Source: an uncultured Selenomonadales bacterium (GTDB lineage Bacteria; Bacillota; Negativicutes; Selenomonadales; Selenomonadaceae). Taken from it: a stretch of 27,492 bases of DNA. The notes under the pieces were generated by a model. That model worked only from the letters and a program-made list of their open reading frames with translations, ran no database searches and had not been told where the DNA came from. Below, piece by piece: positions 15,336-22,999 of this stretch. The position numbers and the translations under genes are program-made. Positions within the stretch are counted from its first letter, which is position 1. Each line of letters starts with the position of its first letter. The stretch is taken from NCBI GenBank assembly GCA_947165405.1, contig CAMVAG010000003.1, positions 1-27,492 on the forward strand, read 5' to 3'.

Positions 15336-16649
15336 ATGAAAAAAATTTTGATTGTGGACGACATGGAAGTCAATCGCGAAATGACGGCTTTCATGCTTGC
15401 GGAAAAATATGAAACGGTTTGTGCCTCTTCAGCAAAAGAGGCGGCAGAAGTTTATCGCAGAGAAAAACCCGATTTGATTTTGTCGGATTTTCGAATGCCG
15501 GGCATGACGGGCTACGATTTCCAAATCGCCTTGCAAAATGAATTTCACAAAAAAATTCCGTTCATGTTCATGACGGCTGACAAAAGCGACGAGGTTGAAA
15601 GCAGAGGCTTCGACAACGGAGCAATGGATTTTATTCGCAAGCCCTTTCAACCCGAAGTCCTCTTGCGGCGCGTGGCGAATATCCTTCAAACCGTCGGAGA
15701 AATTCAAGACTTGAAAAAGACTTCCTCGACCGATAAACTCACGGGGCTTTTCAATAAAGGTTCGTCGGAAGAGGAGCTCAAGAAAATTTGTAAGAAGTCA
15801 CACGGCTCGCTCATGATGATTGACCTCGACAGTTTCAAGCTGGTTAATGACATTCACGGGCACGCAATGGGCGACAAGATTTTAATTGCGTTTGCAGATA
15901 TTTTGCGGGCGACGATGCGTTCGACGGATTTAATCGGGCGCATGGGCGGCGATGAATTTGTTGCTTTTTGTCACGGCGTTCACGAGGAATCCTCCATTGC
16001 CTCCAAAACTCAATTCATTAACGAAAAAATCACCGAAGCCGCAAAAAAATTGATGGGCGAGGATATGAACATTCCTCTCGGCGCGTCAATCGGTTGCGTA
16101 CTTGTTCCGCAAGCCGGCACCGATTTTACGGAACTTTACAAAAAAGCTGACAAGGCTCTTTATATCGTCAAGCAGAACGGCAAGCACGGCTACAACATTT
16201 TCAACGAGGACGCGCCCGAAGAAAATGTTGAGACGGTCGTCACGCTTTCGCAGATTGAAATGATTCTTTCCGAACGCAACAAAGAGCCCGGCGCGTACAT
16301 TTTGCCGTTTGAAAGTTTCAGAAATATTTATCGTTTCCTCAAGCGAACCCGCGCAGGCTACGGCAAGACGATTTGCATTGTGCTCCTCGCGCTCAAGCGG
16401 ACGAGTGACGGCGAAAAAACTTCTCTCAAGCACGCGGGCGAAGTGTTTATCGAATGCCTGCATACGACTTTGCGGCGCGGCGATGTCATTTCTCAAAACG
16501 GCTCCAATCAATTCCTCGTGCTGCTCACGAACACCGACGGTCACCACGACGTTACCCGCGCTTTGGGTCGCGTCTTCGAAAATTGGGGCAAGCTTCCCGA
16601 AAGCAAAAATTTTTTCTTCACTCACGAGTGGGCGATACTCGACGCCTAG
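15336..16649 (+). CDS. Response regulator with GGDEF diguanylate cyclase domain and a degenerate second GGDEF-like domain
   Basis: A 437-residue signalling protein. Residues 1-120 form a CheY-like receiver (MKKILIVDDMEVNREM, phospho-acceptor D51 in LILSDFRMPGMTG, K102 in IRKPF). Residues about 130-290 are a GGDEF domain with the intact motif GGDEF at 204-208 and an inhibitory-site RSTD at 195-198, exactly five residues upstream. It should make c-di-GMP from GTP with product inhibition, activated by phosphorylation. Residues about 300-437 look like a second, degenerate GGDEF fold (RRGDVISQNGSNQFLVLL where the motif is expected). I start at ATG 15336 with GAGG upstream; a frame-open start at 15285 overlaps the -10 element. 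No cognate histidine kinase is adjacent. Confidence 0.9.
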   Translation: MKKILIVDDMEVNREMTAFMLAEKYETVCASSAKEAAEVYRREKPDLILSDFRMPGMTGYDFQIALQNEFHKKIPFMFMTADKSDEVESRGFDNGAMDFIRKPFQPEVLLRRVANILQTVGEIQDLKKTSSTDKLTGLFNKGSSEEELKKICKKSHGSLMMIDLDSFKLVNDIHGHAMGDKILIAFADILRATMRSTDLIGRMGGDEFVAFCHGVHEESSIASKTQFINEKITEAAKKLMGEDMNIPLGASIGCVLVPQAGTDFTELYKKADKALYIVKQNGKHGYNIFNEDAPEENVETVVTLSQIEMILSERNKEPGAYILPFESFRNIYRFLKRTRAGYGKTICIVLLALKRTSDGEKTSLKHAGEVFIECLHTTLRRGDVISQNGSNQFLVLLTNTDGHHDVTRALGRVFENWGKLPESKNFFFTHEWAILDA

Positions 16650-16656
16650 TTCAATT

Positions 16657-16684
16657 GGGAATTGGGAATGGGGAATTGGGAATT
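16657..16684 (+). repeat. Heptamer tandem repeat GGGAATT/GGGAATG, copy 1
   Basis: Four head-to-tail heptamers (GGGAATT, GGGAATG, GGGAATT, GGGAATT) lie between the stop of the diguanylate cyclase gene and the terminator. A near-identical array in opposite orientation lies inside hypF at 21749-21780. This resembles the short tandemly repeated elements of other bacteria, such as the heptamer repeats of cyanobacteria, and suggests a dispersed family. Confidence 0.8.
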
Positions 16685-16728
16685 AAAAAAGGCGGTGAAC
16701 TCTTTCGAGCTCATCGCCAAATTTTTTT
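16685..16728. terminator. Bidirectional terminator between convergent c-di-GMP genes
   Basis: Arms of 12 nt (16691-16702 and 16707-16718) pair with one wobble and one weak position around the loop TTTC. An A run precedes and a T run follows, so it can end both the plus-strand cyclase gene and the minus-strand EAL gene. Confidence 0.88.
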
Positions 16729-18382
16729 AGAGGAACTTTTCAATTATCTCGTCAAGCTCAATCGATTCGGAATAGAAGTTGCCTTGCACGTTCGTTATCG
16801 GCAAATCTTTTATCGCGTCGCGAATCTCGGCATATTCCACGCCTTTCAAGCAAACCTTTGTTTCCAAGTCGACTGCCAGCTCGGACAAATGCCTCACGAT
16901 TTGCAAATTGCCCGGTCTGTCTTTTATGTTCAAGATGTAATCGCGTTCAAGTTTGATGAAATTCGGCGCGAGGTCACGCAAGAAATCAATCGACGCGACG
17001 CCCGACCCGAAATCGTCAATCAGGCAGAGGATGCCTTTGCGTTTGAGGGCGCGGACGATTCGCCGCAAAATATCCGGCTCAATCAAGCGGCAACTCTGCG
17101 TCAATTCGAAGCAAAGATTTTCCATCGGGAAGTTCACCGATTTTGAAATTTTATCAATCTCTTCAAAAAGGAAGTCGTCGACAATCTGCGCGGGCGAAAT
17201 GTTCACGTTCAAAGTCAAGTCGGGTTTCTTCGCCAAAGCTTTGAGACCGTCTTCCATTGAGCGGCGGAAAATCCAATAGCCCAGCTCTTCGAAGAGAAAA
17301 TCTCTTTCCAAGACGGGAACATAAGCCGACGGAGGAACATCGCCGAAACGTTCGCTGTGCCAACACAAGAGAGCCTCTATCGCCGTGATTTTTTCGGTCG
17401 CGGCGTCGAAGACGGGTTGATAGCGCAAAGAAAAATTTTGGCAGTCGGTTAAAATGTCGTTGCGAACTTCGGCAAGCAGCTCCAGCGAATCGCGGTTTGT
17501 CATGCCGATTGCTCCGTTGTAGTTTACAAGCTTGCCGTTGTGATAAAATTTTGACTCACTGTAAGCGAAATTCAAACTCGCGTGAACTGTTCGCTCGTCG
17601 TAATTGCCGCCGTCGAAATGAATCATGCCGCCGTTAATCGACAAAACTTGACGGACGTTTTCGACGGGCAAGCCCGCTTGAGCAGCTCGACGAAGTTTTT
17701 CATACTTTACGGCGACTTCTTCGGGCGAAAGAGTTTCAGTGAGGAAAGCAAACTTCGCGCCCTCCATGCGATAGACCGTGCCGTCTTGACCGATTGCCTC
17801 TTGAAGGAGCCAAGCCGCCTGTTGCAAGACGCTGTTGCCGAAAGCGTAGCCGTGCTCGGAATTTATGCTGTTCATCTGGTTAATGCCGCACAACACGATA
17901 ACGCAATTTCGTTTGAGTTCAATGGCAGCGATTAAGTCACGGAAAAAACCGTATTGATTGCGCAGAAGAGTCACGGGGTCAGTCACGGCAGTCACGCCCT
18001 GATTTATTACGATTCCGCCGATAATTTCGGGCTTGCCTTCCGCGTCAAAAATCGTCGAGCCGAGATAGCGCAAGACCGCATAGGAGCCGTCCTTAAGTTG
18101 CGTGCGATAAGATAAATCGTAGTCTTTGCTTTCGCCGCTGAACAGAGCTTTAATCGTCCGCCTGTAGTCGACAACGTCTTCGGGGTGAATATGCTTTTCC
18201 CAAACCTCGTGACCCGAAGGAACATATTCGCCCGGCAAATCGAACAACTCAACAAGACTTGGCGAGAAACGCGTTATGTTGTTTTCCACGTCGTAAACGG
18301 CAACGGAACTGCCGCGACCGAGTATCCCGAAAGCGTTATACAAATCGTCGAGAATTTTTTTGTGTTCAAAAGTTTTTGTCAT
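16727..18382 (-). CDS. PAS-GGDEF-EAL protein with degenerate catalytic motifs
   Basis: A 551-residue multidomain c-di-GMP-type protein. Residues about 10-130 are PAS/PAC-like (SVAVYDVENNITRFSPSLVE, then HIHPEDVVDYRRTIKALF). Residues about 135-290 are a GGDEF-like domain whose signature is replaced (MEGAKFAF instead of GGDEF), so cyclase activity is unlikely. Residues about 305-551 are an EAL domain: IEALLCW, NVNISPAQ, FELTQS and IDDFGSG with IKLERDYI are kept, but the EGVE motif reads LKGVEY and the late QGY reads QGN. Loss of that glutamate suggests weak or no phosphodiesterase activity and perhaps a c-di-GMP sensor role. The ATG is 15 nt after the nhaC stop, with GGAG upstream, so it is cotranscribed with the antiporter. 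Confidence 0.88.
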   Translation of the reverse strand: MTKTFEHKKILDDLYNAFGILGRGSSVAVYDVENNITRFSPSLVELFDLPGEYVPSGHEVWEKHIHPEDVVDYRRTIKALFSGESKDYDLSYRTQLKDGSYAVLRYLGSTIFDAEGKPEIIGGIVINQGVTAVTDPVTLLRNQYGFFRDLIAAIELKRNCVIVLCGINQMNSINSEHGYAFGNSVLQQAAWLLQEAIGQDGTVYRMEGAKFAFLTETLSPEEVAVKYEKLRRAAQAGLPVENVRQVLSINGGMIHFDGGNYDERTVHASLNFAYSESKFYHNGKLVNYNGAIGMTNRDSLELLAEVRNDILTDCQNFSLRYQPVFDAATEKITAIEALLCWHSERFGDVPPSAYVPVLERDFLFEELGYWIFRRSMEDGLKALAKKPDLTLNVNISPAQIVDDFLFEEIDKISKSVNFPMENLCFELTQSCRLIEPDILRRIVRALKRKGILCLIDDFGSGVASIDFLRDLAPNFIKLERDYILNIKDRPGNLQIVRHLSELAVDLETKVCLKGVEYAEIRDAIKDLPITNVQGNFYSESIELDEIIEKFL

Positions 18383-18397
18383 GAGAGTTCAACTCCG

Positions 18398-19915
18398 TTA
18401 GACTTCGACAGGGGGAACCTTTGCGCGAATGACAACCATCACGATTGCAAGACAGGCAAGTGCGACGCCCAAGCCGACCCAACCGCTTTGAGCAATGCCG
18501 CCCGCAATATAGCCTGCGACGCAACAACTTGATACCGTCAAGACGTAAGGCACCTGTGTTGAAACGTGGTCGATGTGATGACATTGCGCGCCCGCCGAGG
18601 CAAGAATTGTTGTATCGGAAATGGGCGAGGCATGGTCTCCGCCGACAGAGCCCGCCAATATCGCCGCTATGCAAATGACCAAAAGATTAGCCGATTCTGC
18701 CGGAGGAAGATTAATCAAAACGGAAATTGCAATCGGAATCAAAATGCCGAATGTCCCCCAGCTCGTGCCCGTAGCAAACGCAAGACCGATTGACACGAGG
18801 AAGAAAATTACCGGCAGGAACATTGCAAGCGAGGCATTCTCTTGAACGATTGTACCGACGTAGCCGCCCAAGTTCAAATAGCTGTCAGAGCAAATGCCCG
18901 AAAGAGTCCACGCGAGGCAGAGGATGAAAATCGCGGGAACCATAGCTTTGAAGCCCGTCGAGTAGCATTCGCAGTATTCGGCAAAGCTAACGACTTTTCT
19001 GGGCAAGTAGAGCAGCGAAATAAAAATCAGCGCGATAAACGAGCCGAGTGCCAAAGCTTTCGAGGCGTCACAATCGGCGAAGGCATCGGAAATCGATTTA
19101 CCTTCATTGATTCCGCCGGTGTAGAGCATTCCGTAAATGCAGACGGAAATCAAAACGATAAGCGGCAAGACGAGGTCGACAATCTTTCCTTGCCCGCCCG
19201 TAGATTGTTCTTCGGCGACGTTGTCTTTGTATTCGGCGGGAATTTCAAAATGTTCATTGTTCTTGCGAACGACCGCGCCCATTGTCGCGAAGTCTCTGCC
19301 CGTCGCGATAATGAAGACCATAAAAATCATCGTCAAGATAGCGTAGAGGTTGAAAGGAATTGTCTGCAGGAAAAGCAAGAAGCCGTCGACGAGTGAACCT
19401 TCGGGAAGTGACGAGCCGACTGCCGCCGCCCAACTTGAAACGGGCGCGATAATGCAAACGGGAGCCGCCGTCGAGTCAATGACGTAAGCGAGCTTTGCAC
19501 GACAGATTTTAAATTTATCGGTGACGGGGCGCATAATCGTTCCGACCGTCAAGCAGTTAAAATAATCGTCGATAAAAATCAACATGCCGAGAAAAGCCGT
19601 TAAGCCGAGCGCGGAACGTTTGCCGCTTATGACCGAACGAGCCCATTCGCCGTAAGCACGGGTTGCGCCCGACTTGCTGATTATCGCAACCAAAATTCCC
19701 AAGATAACCAAGAACACCAAAATGTTCACGTTGCCGCCGACTTTGTTCTCCATGATTTCAAAGAACGTCACGATTGATTCCAAAAAGTTGCCGCCCGTGA
19801 AGAGCATTGCGCCCGCGAAAATACCTATTATCAACGACGTATAAACTTCCTTCGTCCAAAGCGCGAGGATTATCGTGATAATCGGCGGCAACATTGACAA
19901 CGCAGAATTTTCCAT
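18398..19915 (-). CDS. nhaC: Na+/H+ antiporter NhaC family protein
   Basis: A 505-residue inner-membrane antiporter of the NhaC family, with about 11-12 hydrophobic segments. Typical stretches are TIILALWTKEVYTSLIIGIF, VFLVILGILVAIISKSG, the polar FLGMLIFIDDYFNCLTVGT, AKLAYVIDSTAAPVCIIAP and the C-terminal GSVGGDHASPISDTTILAS. Members exchange Na+ for H+; some transport other small ions or organic acids (for example malate/lactate exchange), so the ion is not certain. The ATG at 19915 has GGAGG about 11 nt upstream. A promoter with TATAAT lies 41 nt upstream. The only downstream gene in the unit is the degenerate PAS-GGDEF-EAL protein. Confidence 0.92.
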   Translation of the reverse strand: MENSALSMLPPIITIILALWTKEVYTSLIIGIFAGAMLFTGGNFLESIVTFFEIMENKVGGNVNILVFLVILGILVAIISKSGATRAYGEWARSVISGKRSALGLTAFLGMLIFIDDYFNCLTVGTIMRPVTDKFKICRAKLAYVIDSTAAPVCIIAPVSSWAAAVGSSLPEGSLVDGFLLFLQTIPFNLYAILTMIFMVFIIATGRDFATMGAVVRKNNEHFEIPAEYKDNVAEEQSTGGQGKIVDLVLPLIVLISVCIYGMLYTGGINEGKSISDAFADCDASKALALGSFIALIFISLLYLPRKVVSFAEYCECYSTGFKAMVPAIFILCLAWTLSGICSDSYLNLGGYVGTIVQENASLAMFLPVIFFLVSIGLAFATGTSWGTFGILIPIAISVLINLPPAESANLLVICIAAILAGSVGGDHASPISDTTILASAGAQCHHIDHVSTQVPYVLTVSSCCVAGYIAGGIAQSGWVGLGVALACLAIVMVVIRAKVPPVEV

Positions 19916-19955
19916 CAGAAAAAGTTCCTCCTTAAGATTTTGTTATGCCGCGCAA

Positions 19956-19984
19956 ATTATAGCAGGTATCGATGAATAGCGCAA
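19956..19984 (-). promoter_or_regulatory. Promoter of nhaC
   Basis: On the minus strand a perfect TATAAT (19956-19961) lies 17 nt from a weak -35 TTGCGC (19979-19984). It predicts a leader of about 35 nt. Confidence 0.6.
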
Positions 19985-20021
19985 AAAATTTTGTCATGCT
20001 TTAAAGGTCGCCCGCGATGCT

Positions 20022-20090
20022 ATTCTACTTTTCTTTTGAAAGTTTTCTTCTACTTTTTCTTTTGAAGCGTCATCCGTGACGGCCGGGCTT
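20022..20090. repeat. Intergenic direct repeat plus small hairpin, possible dispersed element
   Basis: TTCTACTTTTCTTTTGAA (20023-20040) recurs with one extra T at 20048-20066, followed by a CGTCA-TCCG-TGACG hairpin (about 20068-20081) and a G/C-rich GGCCGGGC. It lies between the hypF stop (20094) and the nhaC promoter. Seen on the minus strand it follows hypF; there is no T run, so a simple terminator is not evident. It looks like an interspersed repeat rather than unique sequence. Confidence 0.5.
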
Positions 20091-20093
20091 TCT

Positions 20094-22334
20094 CTACCCG
20101 CCGATTTTGAGTTTAACAACATGAAGGGCTTGCCCGATACAAATTCCGCCGTCGTTGGGAGGAATAAGTTCATGGCGCAAAACTTTCAAGCCGCGCCGCC
20201 TCAATTTATCGAACGTCAACGAACTCAACAGAGAATTTTGAAATACGCCGCCGCTCAATGCGACGGTTTTTATTTTTGATTCGCGGCTGAGGTCTTCGAC
20301 GATTGCGGCAGTCATTTCGGCGAGGCTTTCGTGGAAAAATCTTGCGAGGTCGAAAATATTTTCTCCATCAAGTCGGCGCGTCAAAACCTCGTTGAAAATT
20401 TCTTCCGTCGTCAAAAAATCTGCGCGAAAATTTTTATCGGAACGTTCGGCGGCGGCTTGAAGTTTCATTGCGGCTTCGCCCTCGTAAGTCGAAACTTTGC
20501 AAATGTCCAAAATCGCGGCGACCGCGTCAAAAATTCTTCCGACGCTCGTCGAGGTCACGCAGTTAATATTTTTCTCAAGCAAAAATTTTTGTCCGTTGAG
20601 TTCGGCGACGCTTGCAAGCTTCAACTTTTTTGCAAGCTCAAAATCTTTCATGAGGGCAACGGCAATTCGCCAACCTTCCCGCGAGGATTTATCGCCGCCG
20701 GCTTGCGTGAACGGTTTAATCGACGCGGCGCGCTCAAAATTTTTCGTATCGCAGAGAAAAAATTCGCCGCCCCAAATCGTGCCGTCGAGCCCGTAGCCGG
20801 TTCCGTCGAAGGCGACGCCGATAACTTCACCGTGAAAATTGTTTTCCGCGAGGCAACTCAAAATGTGAGCATAGTGATGTTGAATTTTAATCAGCGGCAC
20901 GTCAAGCGCGGAAGAAATTTTTTCGGCAAGCTTAGTTGTCTGATAGCGCGGGTGCAAATCGCAGGCAACGACTTCGGGATTAATTTCCAACAAATTTTTC
21001 ATGCGCTCAATCGAACTTTCCAAAACCTCGACCGTCCGCAAATCGCTCACGTCACCGATATACGGCGAGGCATAAAGCAAATTATTTTTCGCGAGGCAAA
21101 AAGTATTCTTGAGTTCGCCGCCGAGCGCGAGGACAGAAATTTTTTTGTTGCCGTCGAAAAAAATCGGGAGCGGAGCATAACCTCGACTGCGCCGAATCAT
21201 CGAGGGCTTGTCGTCGATAAAATCCATGACGGAATCATCTGCGCGGAGCAAAATTTTTCTGTCGTGACTTAAAATCGCGTCGCAGTAGTCAAAATTTTTC
21301 AACGCGTCGTCGTCGTCAATCGTAATCGGCACGCCGGAAGGATTTCCGCTTGTCATAATCAATGCGTCGGGAAAATTTTTAATATCGTCGGGGAAATCGA
21401 AGATAAGCAAATGCAACGGCGTGTAAGGCAGCATGACGCCGAGTTTGTTAATATCGGGCGCGACGTTTTGAGCGATTGAGCCGATTTTTTTTTGCAAGAG
21501 GACAATCGGCTTTTGAGGGCTGTCCAAGAAAATTTTTTCGGCTTCGGATAAAAAGCATTCGCGTTCGACGGCGGCAACATCTTTGAACATGACGGCAAAA
21601 GGTTTCGTCGGACGAGTCTTGGAATCGCGGAGGCGTTGAACGGCAGAAAAATTTTTCGCATTGCAAGCCAAATGAAATCCTCCGATACCTTTTATCGCGA
21701 CAATTCCTCCGCCCGCCAAAATTTTTCTGACATGTTTAATCGCATCCCAATTTCCAATTCCCAATTCCCCATTCCCAATTAAATAAACTTCCGGCCCGCA
21801 ATCGTTGCAACAAACGGGTTGGGCGTCGAATCTTCGAGAGGCGGGATTAAAATATTCTTCGGCGCAAGCCGCGCACATTGGGAAATCGCTCATGGAAGTT
21901 CGTTCGCGGTCGTAAGGCATATTTTTTAAAATCGTCAAGCGCGGGCCGCAAGCCGTGCAATTTATAAAAGGATGCAGGTATCGGCGATTGTTTTTGTCGA
22001 AAAGTTCTTCCTTGCATTTTTCGCAAACGGCAATGTCGGGCGAAACAAAAATATCGCCCGCCTCGTGAGTGCTGTCGATAATTTTGAAGTCGGAAAAATT
22101 TTTATCGGGCAAGTCTTTCACGTCGACTTTTAAAATCGCGGAGCGCGGAGGATTTTTTGTTTGGAGCGCGTCCAAAAATTTTTTCAAAGCCTCTTCCGAA
22201 GCTTGAGCAAAAATTTCGACGTAAGAGCCGCGATTGGCAACGGTTCCGAAAATTTTTTGAGCGTCGGCAAGATTTTTCACGAACGGACGAAATCCTACGC
22301 CTTGAACGATGCCGAAAATTTTTATGTTGAGCAA
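20094..22334 (-). CDS. hypF: Carbamoyltransferase HypF, [NiFe]-hydrogenase maturation
   Basis: A 746-residue protein that uses carbamoyl phosphate and ATP to make the carbamoyl group later transferred by HypE for the CN ligands of [NiFe] hydrogenases. The order is acylphosphatase domain (IFGIVQGVGFRPFV, residues 6-19), two C4 zinc fingers (CEKCKEEL..CTACGP and CAAC..CCNDCGP, residues about 107-182), a YrdC-like domain (GGGIVAIKGIGGFHLACNA), and a Kae1-like carbamoyltransferase domain (HHYAHILSCLAE, GVAFDGTGYGLDGTIWGGEF, ALSGGVFQNSLL, ending with PPNDGGICIGQA). The start is TTG at 22334 with GAGGTG upstream. Residues about 184-193 (LIGNGELGIGNW) are encoded by an in-frame heptamer repeat in a linker. 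No other hyp or hydrogenase gene is in the window. Confidence 0.96.
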   Translation of the reverse strand: MLNIKIFGIVQGVGFRPFVKNLADAQKIFGTVANRGSYVEIFAQASEEALKKFLDALQTKNPPRSAILKVDVKDLPDKNFSDFKIIDSTHEAGDIFVSPDIAVCEKCKEELFDKNNRRYLHPFINCTACGPRLTILKNMPYDRERTSMSDFPMCAACAEEYFNPASRRFDAQPVCCNDCGPEVYLIGNGELGIGNWDAIKHVRKILAGGGIVAIKGIGGFHLACNAKNFSAVQRLRDSKTRPTKPFAVMFKDVAAVERECFLSEAEKIFLDSPQKPIVLLQKKIGSIAQNVAPDINKLGVMLPYTPLHLLIFDFPDDIKNFPDALIMTSGNPSGVPITIDDDDALKNFDYCDAILSHDRKILLRADDSVMDFIDDKPSMIRRSRGYAPLPIFFDGNKKISVLALGGELKNTFCLAKNNLLYASPYIGDVSDLRTVEVLESSIERMKNLLEINPEVVACDLHPRYQTTKLAEKISSALDVPLIKIQHHYAHILSCLAENNFHGEVIGVAFDGTGYGLDGTIWGGEFFLCDTKNFERAASIKPFTQAGGDKSSREGWRIAVALMKDFELAKKLKLASVAELNGQKFLLEKNINCVTSTSVGRIFDAVAAILDICKVSTYEGEAAMKLQAAAERSDKNFRADFLTTEEIFNEVLTRRLDGENIFDLARFFHESLAEMTAAIVEDLSRESKIKTVALSGGVFQNSLLSSLTFDKLRRRGLKVLRHELIPPNDGGICIGQALHVVKLKIGG
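21749..21780 (-). repeat. Heptamer tandem repeat, copy 2, in frame within hypF
   Basis: Read on the minus strand: GGGAATG, GGGAATT, GGGAATT, GGAAATT, the same heptamer family as 16657-16684 but in reverse orientation. It codes for the linker LIGNGELGIGNW between the zinc-finger and YrdC-like parts of HypF, keeping the frame open. Confidence 0.8.
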
Positions 22335-22362
22335 AACGATTCACCTCGCGCAGATTTTAGCA

Positions 22363-22395
22363 TAAAAAAATCCCGCCGCCTTGACGGGATAAAAA
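22363..22395 (-). terminator. Terminator after plsC
   Basis: Stem ATCCCG (22370-22375) and CGGGAT (22385-22390) with a 9-nt loop is followed on the minus strand by a run of seven T. It ends the flagellin-DUF401-plsC transcript just after the plsC stop and 29 nt before hypF. The hypF promoter must therefore lie very close; a TAAAAT near 22355-22360 is a weak candidate -10. Confidence 0.85.
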
Positions 22396-22398
22396 TTT

Positions 22399-22995
22399 TT
22401 ATGAGACGCTCTCTTTGAGCTTGGCGATTTCGTTCATGAGTTCTTGCGCGAAATTTGCCATCGCCTCTTTGTCTTTGGTCGAGCCGGAAAATTTCATCGG
22501 CTTGCCGTAGACGACGGCGAGGCGCGGAAAAAATTTCTCTTGGGAAAAAATTTTTTCGGTGTCGACAATCGCGGCGGGGATAATAATTGCTTTCGTCATT
22601 GCCGCAATCAGACTGACACCCGACTCCGCCTTACCAAGCTTGCCTGTCTTCGAGCGCGTGCCTTCGGGGAAGATGCCCAAACATTTTCCGTCCTTGAGGA
22701 TTTTAATCGCGGTCTTGATTGCGGTTTTATCGGCGGCTCCGCGCTTGACGGGAAAGACATGAAGCCCGCGACAAACGGCAGCCATAATCGGATTTTTGAA
22801 AAGCTCCTCCTTGCCCATGTAGCAAACTTCCCTGTCGATGAACGTTCCGAGAAAGGGCGGGTCCCAGTTGCTGACGTGATTCGCCGCCAAGATAAACGCG
22901 CCGTCTTTGGGGATATTCTCCTCGCCGATAACTTTTGTCCGAAGAATCAATCCGAACCAAATGCGGCAAAGCACTTTAAAAATTTTGTAAAACAT
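22399..22995 (-). CDS. plsC: 1-acyl-sn-glycerol-3-phosphate acyltransferase (PlsC family)
   Basis: A 198-residue membrane-associated acyltransferase that acylates lysophosphatidic acid to phosphatidic acid in phospholipid synthesis. It has the catalytic NHxxxxD motif (NHVSNWD, residues 39-45), the following GTFIDREVCYMGKEELFKNP, the glycerol-phosphate-binding FPEGTRS, and the VPI-type late motif as IIPAAI. An N-terminal hydrophobic segment (YKIFKVLCRIWFGLILRT) anchors it. Length is typical of the short PlsC group (190-240). The ATG is 4 nt after the DUF401 stop, suggesting coupled translation. Membrane-glycerolipid acyltransferases with other acceptors are the alternative. A strong terminator follows. 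Confidence 0.93.
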   Translation of the reverse strand: MFYKIFKVLCRIWFGLILRTKVIGEENIPKDGAFILAANHVSNWDPPFLGTFIDREVCYMGKEELFKNPIMAAVCRGLHVFPVKRGAADKTAIKTAIKILKDGKCLGIFPEGTRSKTGKLGKAESGVSLIAAMTKAIIIPAAIVDTEKIFSQEKFFPRLAVVYGKPMKFSGSTKDKEAMANFAQELMNEIAKLKESVS

Positions 22996-22999
22996 AATT

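Noticed and set aside
16657..16684. CRISPR-like array
   Set aside because: The repeats are 7-nt head-to-tail units without spacers.
20331..21272. Open frame of about 310 codons on the plus strand inside hypF
   Set aside because: Antisense to the conserved HypF carbamoyltransferase and YrdC-like domains; the composition is that of a shadow frame.
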